Below are positions 46,032 to 54,867 of a stretch of 64,000 bases of DNA, piece after piece (within the stretch, counting starts at the first letter, position 1; every line of letters starts with the position of its first letter). Location of the stretch: positions 1,674,001 through 1,738,000 of the forward strand of contig NZ_CP033019.1 in assembly GCF_003667705.1 (NCBI RefSeq), given 5' to 3'. The position numbers and the translations under genes are program-made. The notes under the pieces are model-generated. The model searched no databases. It was given only the letters and a program-made list of their open reading frames with translations, and was not told where the DNA came from. Source of the stretch: Janthinobacterium agaricidamnosum (GTDB lineage: Bacteria; Pseudomonadota; Gammaproteobacteria; Burkholderiales; Burkholderiaceae_D).

Positions 46032-46751
46032 CAGGCCCGCAATGAAAGCGGCGACGGCGCCGGCGGCCGCTTCCGGCGCCGCCTGCAACAGCATGTGCGG
46101 CGCGGCGATGTCGACCAGCTGCGCGCCCGCTGCCTGCCGCAGTATCTGCACGGCGTTCGCCGGCGGCACCAGGCGGTCGTGGCGGGCGCGCAGATACAGC
46201 ACGGGCAGGCTGCCGCGCGCGAAGCTGCGCGAGGCGTCGGTTTCCAGCACGGCGCGCAGGCGCTGGCGCAGTACGCTGGGCGGCACTTGCGCCAGCGCCG
46301 CTGCCAGTTCATTCTGCAGCTGCGGCGTGGAGTGGGGCGCCAGCAGCGCCTGGCGCAGGGCGAAGCCGGGCAGGGTGCCAAAGGGCACCAGGCCGAGCAG
46401 ATGGCGCAGCGGCGCGAGCATCGGGCGCGGATTGCGCACGAACGAACAGCACAGGATCAGGGCTTGCATGCCGGGCGGCGGATCGGCGCGCAAAGCTGAC
46501 CCCAGCGGTCCCGAAAACGATTCTGCCAGCACGATGAAAGGGCGGTCCTGCGGCAAGCGCTCGCGCACGAATGCTTCCAGCGCCGCGTAATCGAGCGGCG
46601 CGGCCGGGTAGGCGATGGCCTGGGTGTCGATGGCGCTCTGCGCGCGCAAGGCGGCGTCAAAACGGTGGAAGAGCCGGGCCGTGCCATCCATGCCGGGCAG
46701 GAGGACAAGCAGTGTCGAGGCGTGGGTTGGTGTCGTCATTGCTGCCATCAT
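46008..46751 (-). CDS. alpha/beta hydrolase
   Basis: This protein of about 247 residues has an alpha/beta-hydrolase start (TLLVLLPGMDGTARLF), a nucleophile elbow in LAESFSGPLG, an Asp in RARHDRLVPP and a His in APHMLL. It is a probable cytoplasmic esterase or lipase-like enzyme. The start is uncertain: ATGs at 46751, 46748 and 46739 are all possible. It is divergent from the next secreted-protein gene. Confidence 0.78.
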   Translation of the reverse strand: MMAAMTTPTHASTLLVLLPGMDGTARLFHRFDAALRAQSAIDTQAIAYPAAPLDYAALEAFVRERLPQDRPFIVLAESFSGPLGSALRADPPPGMQALILCCSFVRNPRPMLAPLRHLLGLVPFGTLPGFALRQALLAPHSTPQLQNELAAALAQVPPSVLRQRLRAVLETDASRSFARGSLPVLYLRARHDRLVPPANAVQILRQAAGAQLVDIAAPHMLLQAAPEAAAGAVAAFIAGLSAAQISA

Positions 46752-46882
46752 AACAGCCGCACCGGCGCACCTGCCGTCCGCCTGCCGCACGGCATGGGCA
46801 CTGGCATCATGCTAGAATCGCCGGCGCGCCATGCGTGGCCAGTGGCCACTGGTAGCGGCAAAATCCCCCGACAGACAGAATC

Positions 46883-47920
46883 ATGCATATCATCTTTTCG
46901 AATTACCGCACCCTGGGCGGCGCCTTGCTGGCGGCGGCCTGCCTCCTTTCCCAGCCTGCCCGCGCCACGGCGGCGCCCTTGGCACCGGCGGGGAAAAGCC
47001 TGTCGTCCCTGCTGGCCGGCGGTCCCTTGCCGCGCCTGAGCGAAGACCCGCAAGTGCGCGCGGCCCTGTTCGATTTCTTCGGTTACGCGCGCGGCAGCTA
47101 CACGGAAAACGATGAACTGCTGCTGGCACAGGCGCTCGAAGCGATCAGCGAAAAGCGCGACGCCACGCGCGCCGTGCTGGCCGATGGCCGCCAGTTGCTG
47201 GCGTCGATGAATGACCGCAAGCAGGGCCGCGAACGGGGCGCCATGCTGCTCGACAAACGCGGCGTCATCATCGCCTTTGGCCTGGTGAACGGGCATTGCC
47301 GCCTCGAGGGCCAGCCGCTGGCGAAAGTCTGCAATCCCGATCCGAATGCCGTGCTGACGGTGTTCCACCGCAAGGGCATGCTGGTTGGCGACGCTGCACC
47401 CCTGCTGGCCTGGGCCCGGCAATTGCCGCCCATGCTGGCGCTGATCGCGGGCGACAAGGAAGCGGGCGCCGATGGGCAGAAGATCGCCAGCGTCGAATAC
47501 GTGCTGGCGCAGCCGGCCCTGCCGGGCTGGAACCGCGCCCAGCTGCCGCCCGCGTATCCGCCGGCGCTGCTGCCGCTGCTGCTCGATAAATCCACGGTGC
47601 TGACGTCGGCCGGCGCCGGCGTGTTTGCCTATCCGCTCACGCTCAAGGGCAAGAAGCAGAACAATGTGCTGGACCATGCGGAAGGCCGCCCGCCGCGCGA
47701 CCTGGAAGTGGCGCTGCGCAGCTATGCCAGTTTCGACACGGTGGTCGAGCGCTACCGCCAGCTGGCCAAGGGCGCCAGGCTGCAGCGCAACGAGCGCACG
47801 GCCTACCTCGATGGCGACATGGGGCAGGGCAGCTACCGCGTCTACATCCGCAATACGGGCGCGGACGGCGTGATGATCGACGTGGCACTGTGGCAGCGCA
47901 GGCTGGCGGCCAGCCGCTGA
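46883..47920 (+). CDS. secreted protein of unknown function
   Basis: This 345-residue protein has a signal peptide (about 1-30, ending PARATA). The body is rich in Ala/Leu and has EISEKRDATRAVLADGRQL and GVIIAFGLVNGHCRLEG. I do not recognise any domain. It converges on the leucine-rich-repeat gene with a 14-bp gap. Confidence 0.65.
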   Translation: MHIIFSNYRTLGGALLAAACLLSQPARATAAPLAPAGKSLSSLLAGGPLPRLSEDPQVRAALFDFFGYARGSYTENDELLLAQALEAISEKRDATRAVLADGRQLLASMNDRKQGRERGAMLLDKRGVIIAFGLVNGHCRLEGQPLAKVCNPDPNAVLTVFHRKGMLVGDAAPLLAWARQLPPMLALIAGDKEAGADGQKIASVEYVLAQPALPGWNRAQLPPAYPPALLPLLLDKSTVLTSAGAGVFAYPLTLKGKKQNNVLDHAEGRPPRDLEVALRSYASFDTVVERYRQLAKGARLQRNERTAYLDGDMGQGSYRVYIRNTGADGVMIDVALWQRRLAASR

Positions 47921-47934
47921 TTTCAGCGCCGCTT

Positions 47935-48954
47935 TTAGGGTGCTGAGGTGTAGCCTAGCTCCGCCAACCGCGCGGCGATGGCGTCGTCGCGTGTTTTCCT
48001 GCCGGTGCGCAGGCGCGCATGCGTCAGGGACGCGGGCAAGCCATGCGCCAGCAATGCGTCGATGTCGAGCATGGTCCCGGATGCCGACAACTGGCGCAGG
48101 GCGGGCAAGGCGGCGAGGCCGGGCAGGCTGTCGAGCGTCTTGCAGGTGTGCAGGTTCAGGCGTTCGAGCAAGGGATTGGGCCCCAGCGCGATCTGCCGCA
48201 GCTTGATCTGGTCTTCCACCCATAGCGCCTGCAGCAGCGGGAAACGGCTGATATCGCCCAGCGTTTCCAGACCGCGCACGCGTATCACTTCCAGTTTCCT
48301 CAACAGCGGCGCCTCGATGTGTGCGAGCGATTCGCGGCCGCCCAGTTGCAGCAGCAGCCTGTCCAGGCGGCTCATCTCCGAGATGAAATCCAGCGGCACG
48401 GTGTTCTTGATGCGGTACAGCGACAGGTCATGCAGCGCCGGCAGGCTGGCCAGGGTCTCGATATGCTGGCTGTGGCCTTCGATGACGAGGCTGGCCAGGT
48501 GCACATACTGGCGCAGGGGCGCCAGGTCGATATTGTTCCTGGCAGATTCGCCCAGGTTCAGGTATTCGAGGGCGCGCAAATTGTCCAGCTGCAGGATGTC
48601 GGCTTGCCCTAGTTCGTACACGCCCAGGCTCAGGCGCTTCAGGTGGCGCAGCTCGCCCAGGGTTTCCAGATACAGGGCGTTGCGGTGGCAGTCGATGGAC
48701 AGGCTGGCCACATGCGGCAGCGCGCGCAGGATGCGGGTATCGAACACCCTCGGGTCGTAGCCGTAGATGCGGATGGTCAGCGCCGTGCCGCAAGTGGCGG
48801 CCAGGGCGTCGAGGTCGGCCAGCAGCGGCGTTGGCTCGGCCAGGGTATTGAACTGCACCAGCACCTCTTGGCCGCCCGCGATGGCGGCGCGGATCGCCCC
48901 GGCATCGATGCGCTGGGGATTCTGGATGCGCTGCGGCTGTCTTGCTTGCGTCAT
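47935..48954 (-). CDS. leucine-rich-repeat-like protein
   Basis: This 339-residue protein without signal peptide is built from leucine-rich segments of about 22-24 residues (HLKRLSLGVYELGQADILQL, ALEYLNLGESARNNIDLAPL, ALHDLSLYRIKN, LLERLNLHTCKTLDSLPGL). These resemble LRR solenoids used for protein binding. It starts 2 bp after the stop of the MORN-repeat gene, so translation is coupled. Function is unknown. Confidence 0.7.
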   Translation of the reverse strand: MTQARQPQRIQNPQRIDAGAIRAAIAGGQEVLVQFNTLAEPTPLLADLDALAATCGTALTIRIYGYDPRVFDTRILRALPHVASLSIDCHRNALYLETLGELRHLKRLSLGVYELGQADILQLDNLRALEYLNLGESARNNIDLAPLRQYVHLASLVIEGHSQHIETLASLPALHDLSLYRIKNTVPLDFISEMSRLDRLLLQLGGRESLAHIEAPLLRKLEVIRVRGLETLGDISRFPLLQALWVEDQIKLRQIALGPNPLLERLNLHTCKTLDSLPGLAALPALRQLSASGTMLDIDALLAHGLPASLTHARLRTGRKTRDDAIAARLAELGYTSAP

Positions 48955-48956
48955 CG

Positions 48957-51023
48957 TCACAGTCCTATCGGGTAGTCGACTTTCCTGGGAGGAGGGCAGC
49001 CTTCCGGCCCCGGGAACGTCTGCTTGCCCGTGTCGTCGTAGCGCTTGCCGCAATCGACGAGCACGCGCTTGCGGAAGGTGTAGATGCTGGCCACCTTGCC
49101 GTTCGGGTGGTAGCAGATATTGTCGCCATCGCGGTCGGCCGAAGCGTAGCTGATCATGGTCTGGCCATTCACCGTGCGCGTGCTGTGACCGCTGCGCGGT
49201 TCCGTGCATTTGAGCTGGCCGCTTTCATAGTATGCGTTGACGACGGAGGTGTCGGCAGCGCGGTCGACCAGCAGTTCATCCTTGCGCTTGCCGTTCGGGT
49301 AGTTCGAATAGCCTTCCTGGCGCTGGCCGTACTGGAAGGCATAGTAGTACTGCGGCTTGCCGTCCGGGTAGTACATGTGGTGGTACTCGCACACGTCGTC
49401 GCGCGTGCTGCCGTACTCCTTGAAGGTGCAGCGGTGGATGTCGTTGAGCAGCTGGCCGTCTTCATAGTATTCGCGCAGGTGCGTGAGCAGCCTGCCCTGG
49501 TCGATGACGGCCAGGCGTTCCGGCTTGCCGTTCGGGTAGTAGCGCGCATCGAGGCCCTGCTTCTTGCCGTTGTCCCACAAGGTGTCGAGGCGCAGGATCT
49601 TGCCGCTGTCGTCGAACGCCTGTTCGCGCCCGTCCAGCTGGCCGTTGCGGTAGGTGGCCGTGTAGACCACGTATTCCTTGCCGGCCGGACCCAGGTAGCG
49701 CGTGCGGCTGCCATCGAGCACGCCGGCCTGGTAATGGTCGCGCACGCGCAGCGCGCCTTGCGCATCCATGTCGATGGCCTCGCCCTGTTTTTTGCCTTTC
49801 ACGAAAGTGACGCTTTGCGTGACACCGTCCTTGAGCTTGAGCTTCCATGGCCCGTCGCGCAAGCCGTCGATAAAGCTGCCGTCGCCGTCTTCCGTGATCC
49901 ACGCGCCGTGGCGCGCACCGTTGACGTAGTTGCCGCGCGTGCGCACTTTGCCGCCCATGCGGCGTTCGTGCGGGCCGTTCAGCTGGCCGTCCGCGTAGGT
50001 ATCGAAGCCCGTCACTTCCTCTTCATCGGCATAGTTGACGACCGTCCAGCGGCCTTCGCGCTTGCCGGCCCGGTACATGCCGCTCTCGCTCTGTTTGGGA
50101 TAATTGAAGTACCACATGCCTTCCTGCAGCCCGTTGACGAAATGGCCTTTTTCGCTGCCTTCGTGCATGCCTTCGCGCACCCACAGTCCCTGGCGCTTGC
50201 CCTTCGCGTACTGGCCCCGCTCGACCACCGAGCCGTCGTCCCAGGCCAGGCTGTAGATGACGGACGGACCGTCTTCGCTGCCCGTGAACTGCTGCGGCGC
50301 CGTCTCCCACGTCACTTGCCAGAGGCGGTAATTGGGCAGGATGCCGGCGCCCGCGTCGCTGTACAGCGTGTAGCTGGCGGTGAGAAAACGCTCGCCTTTT
50401 TTCAGGAAGGTTTTCTTGTAGGTGATGGCATCGTTGCCGCCGGGCGCCACGGGCTTGCCGTCATCGCTGTAGTAGCCGACGATCGTGCCTTGCGTATGGT
50501 CGATGGCGTCAAAGTCCGCATTGCCGCTCTTGCCGCGCGCGACGCTGTAGTCCATCGGCGCCAGCTTGGCCAGCGCGGCCTTGACCTGGCCCGCGTTGGG
50601 AGCGGCGCTTTGCGCCACGATGCGGTTCAGGGCCGGCTGCAAGCCGTCGAGGCGCCGGTACTTGCCGGAGCTGCGGTGGTAGCGGTAGGCGCGCAGGCCG
50701 TTCTTGCCGTCCTGGCGGAACAGCACCAGCATGGTTTGCACGCTGGTATCCGATTCCTTGTCCAGCGATGCATAAAAGACGGAGCGGATGACGGCGTTGC
50801 CGAACTGGTCGAGCAGGAAGGTTTTCGAAGCGCTGTTCGTGCACTCGCAGTAATAGCCGTTGACGCCCTCTTTTTCCTTGAGAAAAGCGATGTCGAGGCC
50901 GCTGTCCTGCGATGCCGTGATGGCGGGATGGGCGAGGGTCTTGCCTTCGTAGAAGGGCGCGCCGTGGGCGAGGGCGGAGCAAAGCAGCAAGGGCAGGAGG
51001 ACTGGCAAGAGCGGACGTTTCAT
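48957..51023 (-). CDS. secreted MORN-repeat protein
   Basis: This 688-residue protein has a signal peptide (MKRPLLPVLLPLLLCSALAHG). The N-terminal about 230 residues form a separate domain with a CEC motif. From about residue 235 on there are about 17 MORN-like units of the form G-x-Y-x-N-G-x-x-x-G (GQYAKGKRQGLW, GHFVNGLQEGMW, GMYRAGKREGRW, YYPNGKPE, YYPDGKPQ, YYESGQLK). It is probably periplasmic or surface-exposed. The downstream LRR gene is translationally coupled. The ATG at 51023 starts the signal peptide; the frame to 51092 is an unsupported extension. Confidence 0.78.
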   Translation of the reverse strand: MKRPLLPVLLPLLLCSALAHGAPFYEGKTLAHPAITASQDSGLDIAFLKEKEGVNGYYCECTNSASKTFLLDQFGNAVIRSVFYASLDKESDTSVQTMLVLFRQDGKNGLRAYRYHRSSGKYRRLDGLQPALNRIVAQSAAPNAGQVKAALAKLAPMDYSVARGKSGNADFDAIDHTQGTIVGYYSDDGKPVAPGGNDAITYKKTFLKKGERFLTASYTLYSDAGAGILPNYRLWQVTWETAPQQFTGSEDGPSVIYSLAWDDGSVVERGQYAKGKRQGLWVREGMHEGSEKGHFVNGLQEGMWYFNYPKQSESGMYRAGKREGRWTVVNYADEEEVTGFDTYADGQLNGPHERRMGGKVRTRGNYVNGARHGAWITEDGDGSFIDGLRDGPWKLKLKDGVTQSVTFVKGKKQGEAIDMDAQGALRVRDHYQAGVLDGSRTRYLGPAGKEYVVYTATYRNGQLDGREQAFDDSGKILRLDTLWDNGKKQGLDARYYPNGKPERLAVIDQGRLLTHLREYYEDGQLLNDIHRCTFKEYGSTRDDVCEYHHMYYPDGKPQYYYAFQYGQRQEGYSNYPNGKRKDELLVDRAADTSVVNAYYESGQLKCTEPRSGHSTRTVNGQTMISYASADRDGDNICYHPNGKVASIYTFRKRVLVDCGKRYDDTGKQTFPGPEGCPPPRKVDYPIGL

Positions 51024-51131
51024 CGTGAGGCTGGCGCCGGGGCGCCGCAATGGAAAGGCCACGATTCTGCCTGCGTTCTTACTTGTGGGCAAATGCGGGC
51101 GCGTCTATCGTGCGCGCGTGCGTGCCCCGGT

Positions 51132-51677
51132 TCAGGGCTGGTGCGCGGCGCAGAAGTCCAGCAGCAGCTGTTCGCCGTCCGGCCAGGGGCCGTAGCCGGC
51201 GTCGCCATTGATATGGCCGGCGTCGCCGATCATGGTGAAGTCGCTGCCCCAGGCGGCGGCAAACGCGCGCGCCCGCGCGAAGCTGACGTAGGGATCATCG
51301 CCGCTGGCCACTACCAGGCTGGGAAACGGCAAGGCTTGCAGCGGCATGGGAGAGAACCCCGTGGTGCCGGACGGGTAGGACGGCGCTTCCACATCGCTGG
51401 GGGCGACGAGGAAGGCGCCGGCGATCCTGTGCGGCGAGCCGCTGGCCGCCCAATGGGCCACCAGCGTGCAGGCCAGGCTGTGCGCGGCCAGCACGGGCGC
51501 CCGCTCGCAGGCGGCGATGGCGCGGTCGAGCTCCGCCACCCATTCGTCCTTGTCCGGCGTCTGCCATTCCCGGTGCGGCACGCGCGACCATTGCGGGTGG
51601 CGCGCTTCCCAATGGGTTTGCCAATGCTGCGGCCCGGAATTCCACAGGCCGGCCAGGGTCAGGACGAGAGGCGACAT
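51132..51677 (-). CDS. RBBP9/YdeN-family serine hydrolase
   Basis: This 181-residue small alpha/beta hydrolase has a nucleophile in LAAHSLACTLV, an Asp in ASGDDPYVS and a His in GDAGHINGDAGYG, all typical of the RBBP9/YdeN family. It is the third gene of the kynU-kynA operon, 14 bp after kynA. Kynurenine formamidase (kynB) is missing from this operon, so this hydrolase is a candidate for that step, though the family has no such established role. Confidence 0.82.
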   Translation of the reverse strand: MSPLVLTLAGLWNSGPQHWQTHWEARHPQWSRVPHREWQTPDKDEWVAELDRAIAACERAPVLAAHSLACTLVAHWAASGSPHRIAGAFLVAPSDVEAPSYPSGTTGFSPMPLQALPFPSLVVASGDDPYVSFARARAFAAAWGSDFTMIGDAGHINGDAGYGPWPDGEQLLLDFCAAHQP

Positions 51678-51691
51678 CGAGGCTCCTTAAG

Positions 51692-52564
51692 TTATAACTC
51701 AGTGCGCAGGGCGAATAGTTCCGGGAACAATACCACGTCGAGCATCTTGCGCAAATAGCTCACGCCCGCCGTGCCGCCCGTGCCCGTCTTGAAGCCGATG
51801 ATGCGCTCGACCGTCGTCACGTGGCGGAAGCGCCAGAAGCGGAAGGCCGTTTCCAGGTCGACCAGCTTTTCGGCCAGTTCGTACAGGGCCCAGTGTTTCG
51901 ACGGGTCGCGGTAGACTTCCAGCCAGGCCGCCTTGACCGAGGCGTCGGAGGCGGTGGGCAGGGTCCAGTCGGCGTCCAGGCGCTCGGGAGCGATATGCAA
52001 GCCACTGCGCGCCAGCAGCTTGATGGCTTCGTCGTAGACGGACGGCGTGCGCAGGGCGGCGTCGAGCACCGTGTAGGTATCGGGCGCCGTCGTGTGCACG
52101 TTGAGCAGGGCGGCGTTCTTGTTCCCCAAAATGAATTCGATTTCGCGGTACTGGAAGGACTGGAAGCCGGACGAGGCGCCCAGGTAGGGCCGGATGGCCG
52201 TGTATTCGGGCGGCGTCATGGTGGCCAGCACGTCCCAGGCATGGACCAGCTGGTCCATGATGCGCGCCACGCGGGCCAGCATTTTAAACGCGGGCGCCAG
52301 GTCGCCGCTTTGCAGGTTGGCGCGCACAGCGTGCATTTCGTGCAGCATCAGCTTCATCCACAATTCGCTGGTCTGGTGCTGCACGATGAACAGCATTTCG
52401 TTGTGGTTCGGCGACAGCGGATGCTGGGCCGTCAGGATGCGGTCCAGCGCCAGATAGTTACCGTAGCTCATCGATTCGCTGAAATCCATCTGCGCGCCAT
52501 GCCACTGCGCATCCTGACCGCCGGCATGCATGGGGCAGCCGCTGGTGTTTTCTTCTTTGCTCAT
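51692..52564 (-). CDS. kynA: tryptophan 2,3-dioxygenase
   Basis: This 290-residue heme dioxygenase opens the indole ring of L-tryptophan to N-formylkynurenine. It matches family hallmarks: [48 protein letters not shown] and [20 protein letters not shown]. His in FRHVTTVER is the expected proximal heme ligand. It lies 20 bp downstream of kynU and has a Cys/Met-rich N-terminal tail. Confidence 0.96.
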   Translation of the reverse strand: MSKEENTSGCPMHAGGQDAQWHGAQMDFSESMSYGNYLALDRILTAQHPLSPNHNEMLFIVQHQTSELWMKLMLHEMHAVRANLQSGDLAPAFKMLARVARIMDQLVHAWDVLATMTPPEYTAIRPYLGASSGFQSFQYREIEFILGNKNAALLNVHTTAPDTYTVLDAALRTPSVYDEAIKLLARSGLHIAPERLDADWTLPTASDASVKAAWLEVYRDPSKHWALYELAEKLVDLETAFRFWRFRHVTTVERIIGFKTGTGGTAGVSYLRKMLDVVLFPELFALRTEL

Positions 52565-52584
52565 GGTGTTCTCTTGGTCCGGGG

Positions 52585-53847
52585 TCAGGTGACGGCATCG
52601 CGCTTGGCGGCGATGTCGTAGGATTGGGTGTCGAGGATGTCGCGCAGGATTTCCACCGCATCCCACACGTCGGCAAAGCTCGTGTACAGGGGCGTGAAGC
52701 CGAAGCGCATGATGGCCGGCTCGCGGTAGTCACCGATTACGCCGCGCGCGATCAGCGCCTGCATCACGGCATAGCCGTGCGGGTGCGTGAAGCTGACCTG
52801 GCTGCCGCGCCGTGCATGCTCGCGCGGCGTGACGAGGCCCAGCGGATGGCTGGCGCAGCGCTGTTCCACCAGCGCGATGAACACATCCGTCAGGGCCAGC
52901 GACTTGCGGCGGATGGCTTCCATGCTCGTTTGCGCAAAGATATCGAGGCCGCATTCGACCAGTGCCAGCGAGACAATCGGCTGCGTGCCGCACAGGGCGC
53001 GCGCGATGCCGTCGGCCGGCGCAAAGCCCGGGTCCATGGCAAACGGCGTGGCGTGCCCCCACCAGCCGGACAGCGGCTGGCGGAAGCGCGCCTGGTGTTT
53101 TGCCGGCACCCAGATGAAGGCGGGCGAGCCGGGGCCACCGTTCAGGTATTTATAGGTGCAGCCGACGGCCAGGTCGGCGCCGGCGCCGTTCAGGTCCAGC
53201 GGCACGGCGCCGGCCGAATGGGCCAGGTCCCACAGCGCCAGCGCGCCTTGCGCGTGGCAATGGCTGCTGATGGCGGCCATGTCGTGCTGGTAGCCGGTGC
53301 GGTAATTGACGTGCGTGAGCATGGCGACGGCGCAATCGGCGTCGATGGCTTGCCCCAGTTCGTCCGGGCTGTCGACCAGGCGCAGCTGGTAGCCGCGGTC
53401 GAGCCAGGCGGCCAGGCCTTGCGCCATGTACAGGTCGGTGGGGAAGTTGCTGCGTTCGCTGACGATGACGCGCCGCGCGGCCTGCGCGGGATCGCTGGCC
53501 TGCATCTGCAGGGCGGCGGCCAGGGCCTTGAACAGGTTGACGGAGGTGGTGTCGGTGATCACCACTTCGCCAGTCTGCGCGCCGAGCAGCGGGGCCAGGC
53601 GGTCGCCCAGGCGCTTGGGCAGGTCGAACCAGCCGGCCGTATTCCAGCTGCGGATCAGGTCCGTGCCCCATTCGGCCGTGATGACGTGCTGGGCGCGGGC
53701 CAGCGCCGCTTTCGGCCGCGCGCCCAGGGAATTGCCGTCGAGGTAAATCACGCCTTGCGGCAAGTCGAATTGCTGGCGCAGGGGCGCCAGGGGATCGTCG
53801 AGGTCGCGCGCGCTGCAGTCATGTCGAGAAATCATGGTGGCTTTCAT
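52585..53847 (-). CDS. kynU: kynureninase
   Basis: This 420-residue PLP enzyme cleaves kynurenine to anthranilate and alanine. The sequence has [37 protein letters not shown], the PLP-lysine segment [15 protein letters not shown], and [12 protein letters not shown]. The start at 53847 ([10 protein letters not shown]) fits family length; the ATG at 53835 is an alternative. It leads the operon with kynA, giving the anthranilate branch of tryptophan breakdown minus the formamidase. Confidence 0.95.
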   Translation of the reverse strand: MKATMISRHDCSARDLDDPLAPLRQQFDLPQGVIYLDGNSLGARPKAALARAQHVITAEWGTDLIRSWNTAGWFDLPKRLGDRLAPLLGAQTGEVVITDTTSVNLFKALAAALQMQASDPAQAARRVIVSERSNFPTDLYMAQGLAAWLDRGYQLRLVDSPDELGQAIDADCAVAMLTHVNYRTGYQHDMAAISSHCHAQGALALWDLAHSAGAVPLDLNGAGADLAVGCTYKYLNGGPGSPAFIWVPAKHQARFRQPLSGWWGHATPFAMDPGFAPADGIARALCGTQPIVSLALVECGLDIFAQTSMEAIRRKSLALTDVFIALVEQRCASHPLGLVTPREHARRGSQVSFTHPHGYAVMQALIARGVIGDYREPAIMRFGFTPLYTSFADVWDAVEILRDILDTQSYDIAAKRDAVT

Positions 53848-54028
53848 GTTGATACTTGTCTCAATGGCGCAATATTGTTTGAAGCTTAAAGTATTGTGCG
53901 GGAGCAGGCAGTGTAGCAAATCCGCGCCGGAAAGCGGAATTTCCACCCTGGCTGCAGCGTGAAAAGAGCCTGCCTGCGGGGCGTCAACGAAAAAAATCAC
54001 GATTTTTAAAAATATTTCCAAATCACCC

Positions 54029-54055
54029 TAAAGTTTCGCCAGACGCCGCCGTCAA
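54029..54055 (+). promoter_or_regulatory. sigma-28 (FliA)-like promoter 1 upstream of flhDC
   Basis: TAAAGTTT, an 11-bp spacer, then GCCGTCAA: the consensus is TAAAGTTT-N11-GCCGATAA, so the -35 element is perfect and the -10 matches 6 of 8. It is oriented toward flhD, 387 bp upstream. Confidence 0.7.
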
Positions 54056-54125
54056 CGATTACATGAGCGGTGTCAAACCGGCCAAAAAAGAATGCGGGTC
54101 TTTGAAATATTTTTCGAAAAAGCCC

Positions 54126-54152
54126 TAAAGTTCCTGCCAAGGCGGCCGTTAT
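54126..54152 (+). promoter_or_regulatory. sigma-28 (FliA)-like promoter 2 upstream of flhDC
   Basis: TAAAGTTC, an 11-bp spacer, then GCCGTTAT: 7 of 8 and 6 of 8 matches to the FliA consensus. It lies 97 bp downstream of the first box in the same orientation, and both are preceded by CCC. Confidence 0.7.
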
Positions 54153-54185
54153 CTAGGTAGACAGGCTTGATTCCGATCAAGTTGT

Positions 54186-54209
54186 TGTAAAAAAGTGATA
54201 TTTTTTACA
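54186..54209. promoter_or_regulatory. perfect AT dyad in the flhD leader
   Basis: TGTAAAAAA and TTTTTTACA form perfect 9-bp arms around GTGATA, 233 bp before flhD. It is either a regulator site or, in RNA, a weak hairpin. Confidence 0.5.
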
Positions 54210-54288
54210 GGCCCAAAGTCGGGTAAACCCGTTGCAGAGCCAACCTCCCACATCCGCGCCGTTGCTGGCGTGCGACCATGATCGAGCA

Positions 54289-54307
54289 GTGTTTGTCAGA
54301 CAAACAC
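54289..54307. promoter_or_regulatory. perfect 19-bp palindrome in the flhD leader
   Basis: GTGTTTGTC and GACAAACAC flank one A, 134 bp before flhD. A perfect dyad of this size in a leader suggests a dimeric regulator's operator. It resembles no consensus I can name with confidence. Confidence 0.55.
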
Positions 54308-54441
54308 CTACGATCCCATCCGCTATTGCCCGACCAAAAATACAGCGCTACGCCTCTGTTGCATTTAATGTTGCTCCTGCAGAATGTATCTCACTGGCAA
54401 CACACAACGCCAGCTGAATTCAACGGATTGAGGAGATGGAA

Positions 54442-54759
54442 ATGACTGCTAACGACATGATGGCTGAGATTCGCGACGCTAACCTGAGCTACCTGATGCT
54501 GGCCCAGCAAATGATTCGTGCGGACAAGGTAACGGCCATCTTCCGTTTGGGCATCGCCGCCGACATCGCCGAACTGATCGAAGGCATGAGCAATGCGCAG
54601 ATCCTCAAGCTCGCTGGCGGCAACATGATGCTGGCCCGCTTCCGCTTTGACGACAGCGCCATCTTGGGCATGCTGACGAACTACAATAAAGACCGCTCGC
54701 TGGCCCAGTCGCACGCTGCCATCCTCATGGCCGGCCAAGGCGTCGAAGAAATCGCTTAA
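54442..54759 (+). CDS. flhD: flagellar transcriptional regulator FlhD
   Basis: This 105-residue partner of FlhC forms the FlhD4C2 activator of flagellar genes. It has IRDANLSYLMLAQQMIR at the N-terminus and MLARFRFDDSAIL in the core, both typical of FlhD. The start is decided by AGGAG at 54431-54435: ATG 54442 has six bases of spacing, while ATG 54436 directly abuts it. The E. coli Cys65 equivalent is absent. flhC follows after 108 bp. Confidence 0.95.
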   Translation: MTANDMMAEIRDANLSYLMLAQQMIRADKVTAIFRLGIAADIAELIEGMSNAQILKLAGGNMMLARFRFDDSAILGMLTNYNKDRSLAQSHAAILMAGQGVEEIA

Positions 54760-54821
54760 GGTTGCCATCAAACGTCCATGGCGGCGTTGCATTGCCCTGA
54801 ACATTTTGCCGGCAGCCTTTC

Positions 54822-54849
54822 AGTCAGTATCAGTTAGTCAGTATCAGTC
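54822..54849. repeat. two-copy 14-bp tandem repeat between flhD and flhC
   Basis: AGTCAGTATCAGTT is followed directly by AGTCAGTATCAGTC. The repeat ends 18 bp before flhC and may affect the spacing or structure of its ribosome-binding region. Confidence 0.7.
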
Positions 54850-54867
54850 AGTCGCGGAGTACACAGC

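Larger units (their letters stand above)
53848..54441. other. 594-bp control region between kynU and flhD
   Basis: This gene-free stretch holds the divergent start regions of the kyn operon and flhDC. Two sigma-28-like promoters (54029, 54126) and two perfect dyads (54186, 54289) are listed separately. The stretch from about 53985 to 54215 is AT-rich with long A and T runs. Confidence 0.7.

Noticed and set aside
46495..46511. A further copy of the GGGGTC palindrome family near CTGACCCCAGCGGTC
   Set aside because: Only half of the palindrome is present, and it lies inside a hydrolase coding sequence, so it is probably chance.
48942..51758. A 938-codon plus-strand frame opposite the MORN-repeat gene
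   Set aside because: It is a shadow of the minus-strand repeat protein; its Val/Ala/Arg-rich composition and lack of motifs argue against coding.
54436..54441. ATG 54436 as the flhD start
   Set aside because: It directly abuts the AGGAG box, leaving no spacing; ATG 54442 has normal spacing and matches FlhD length.
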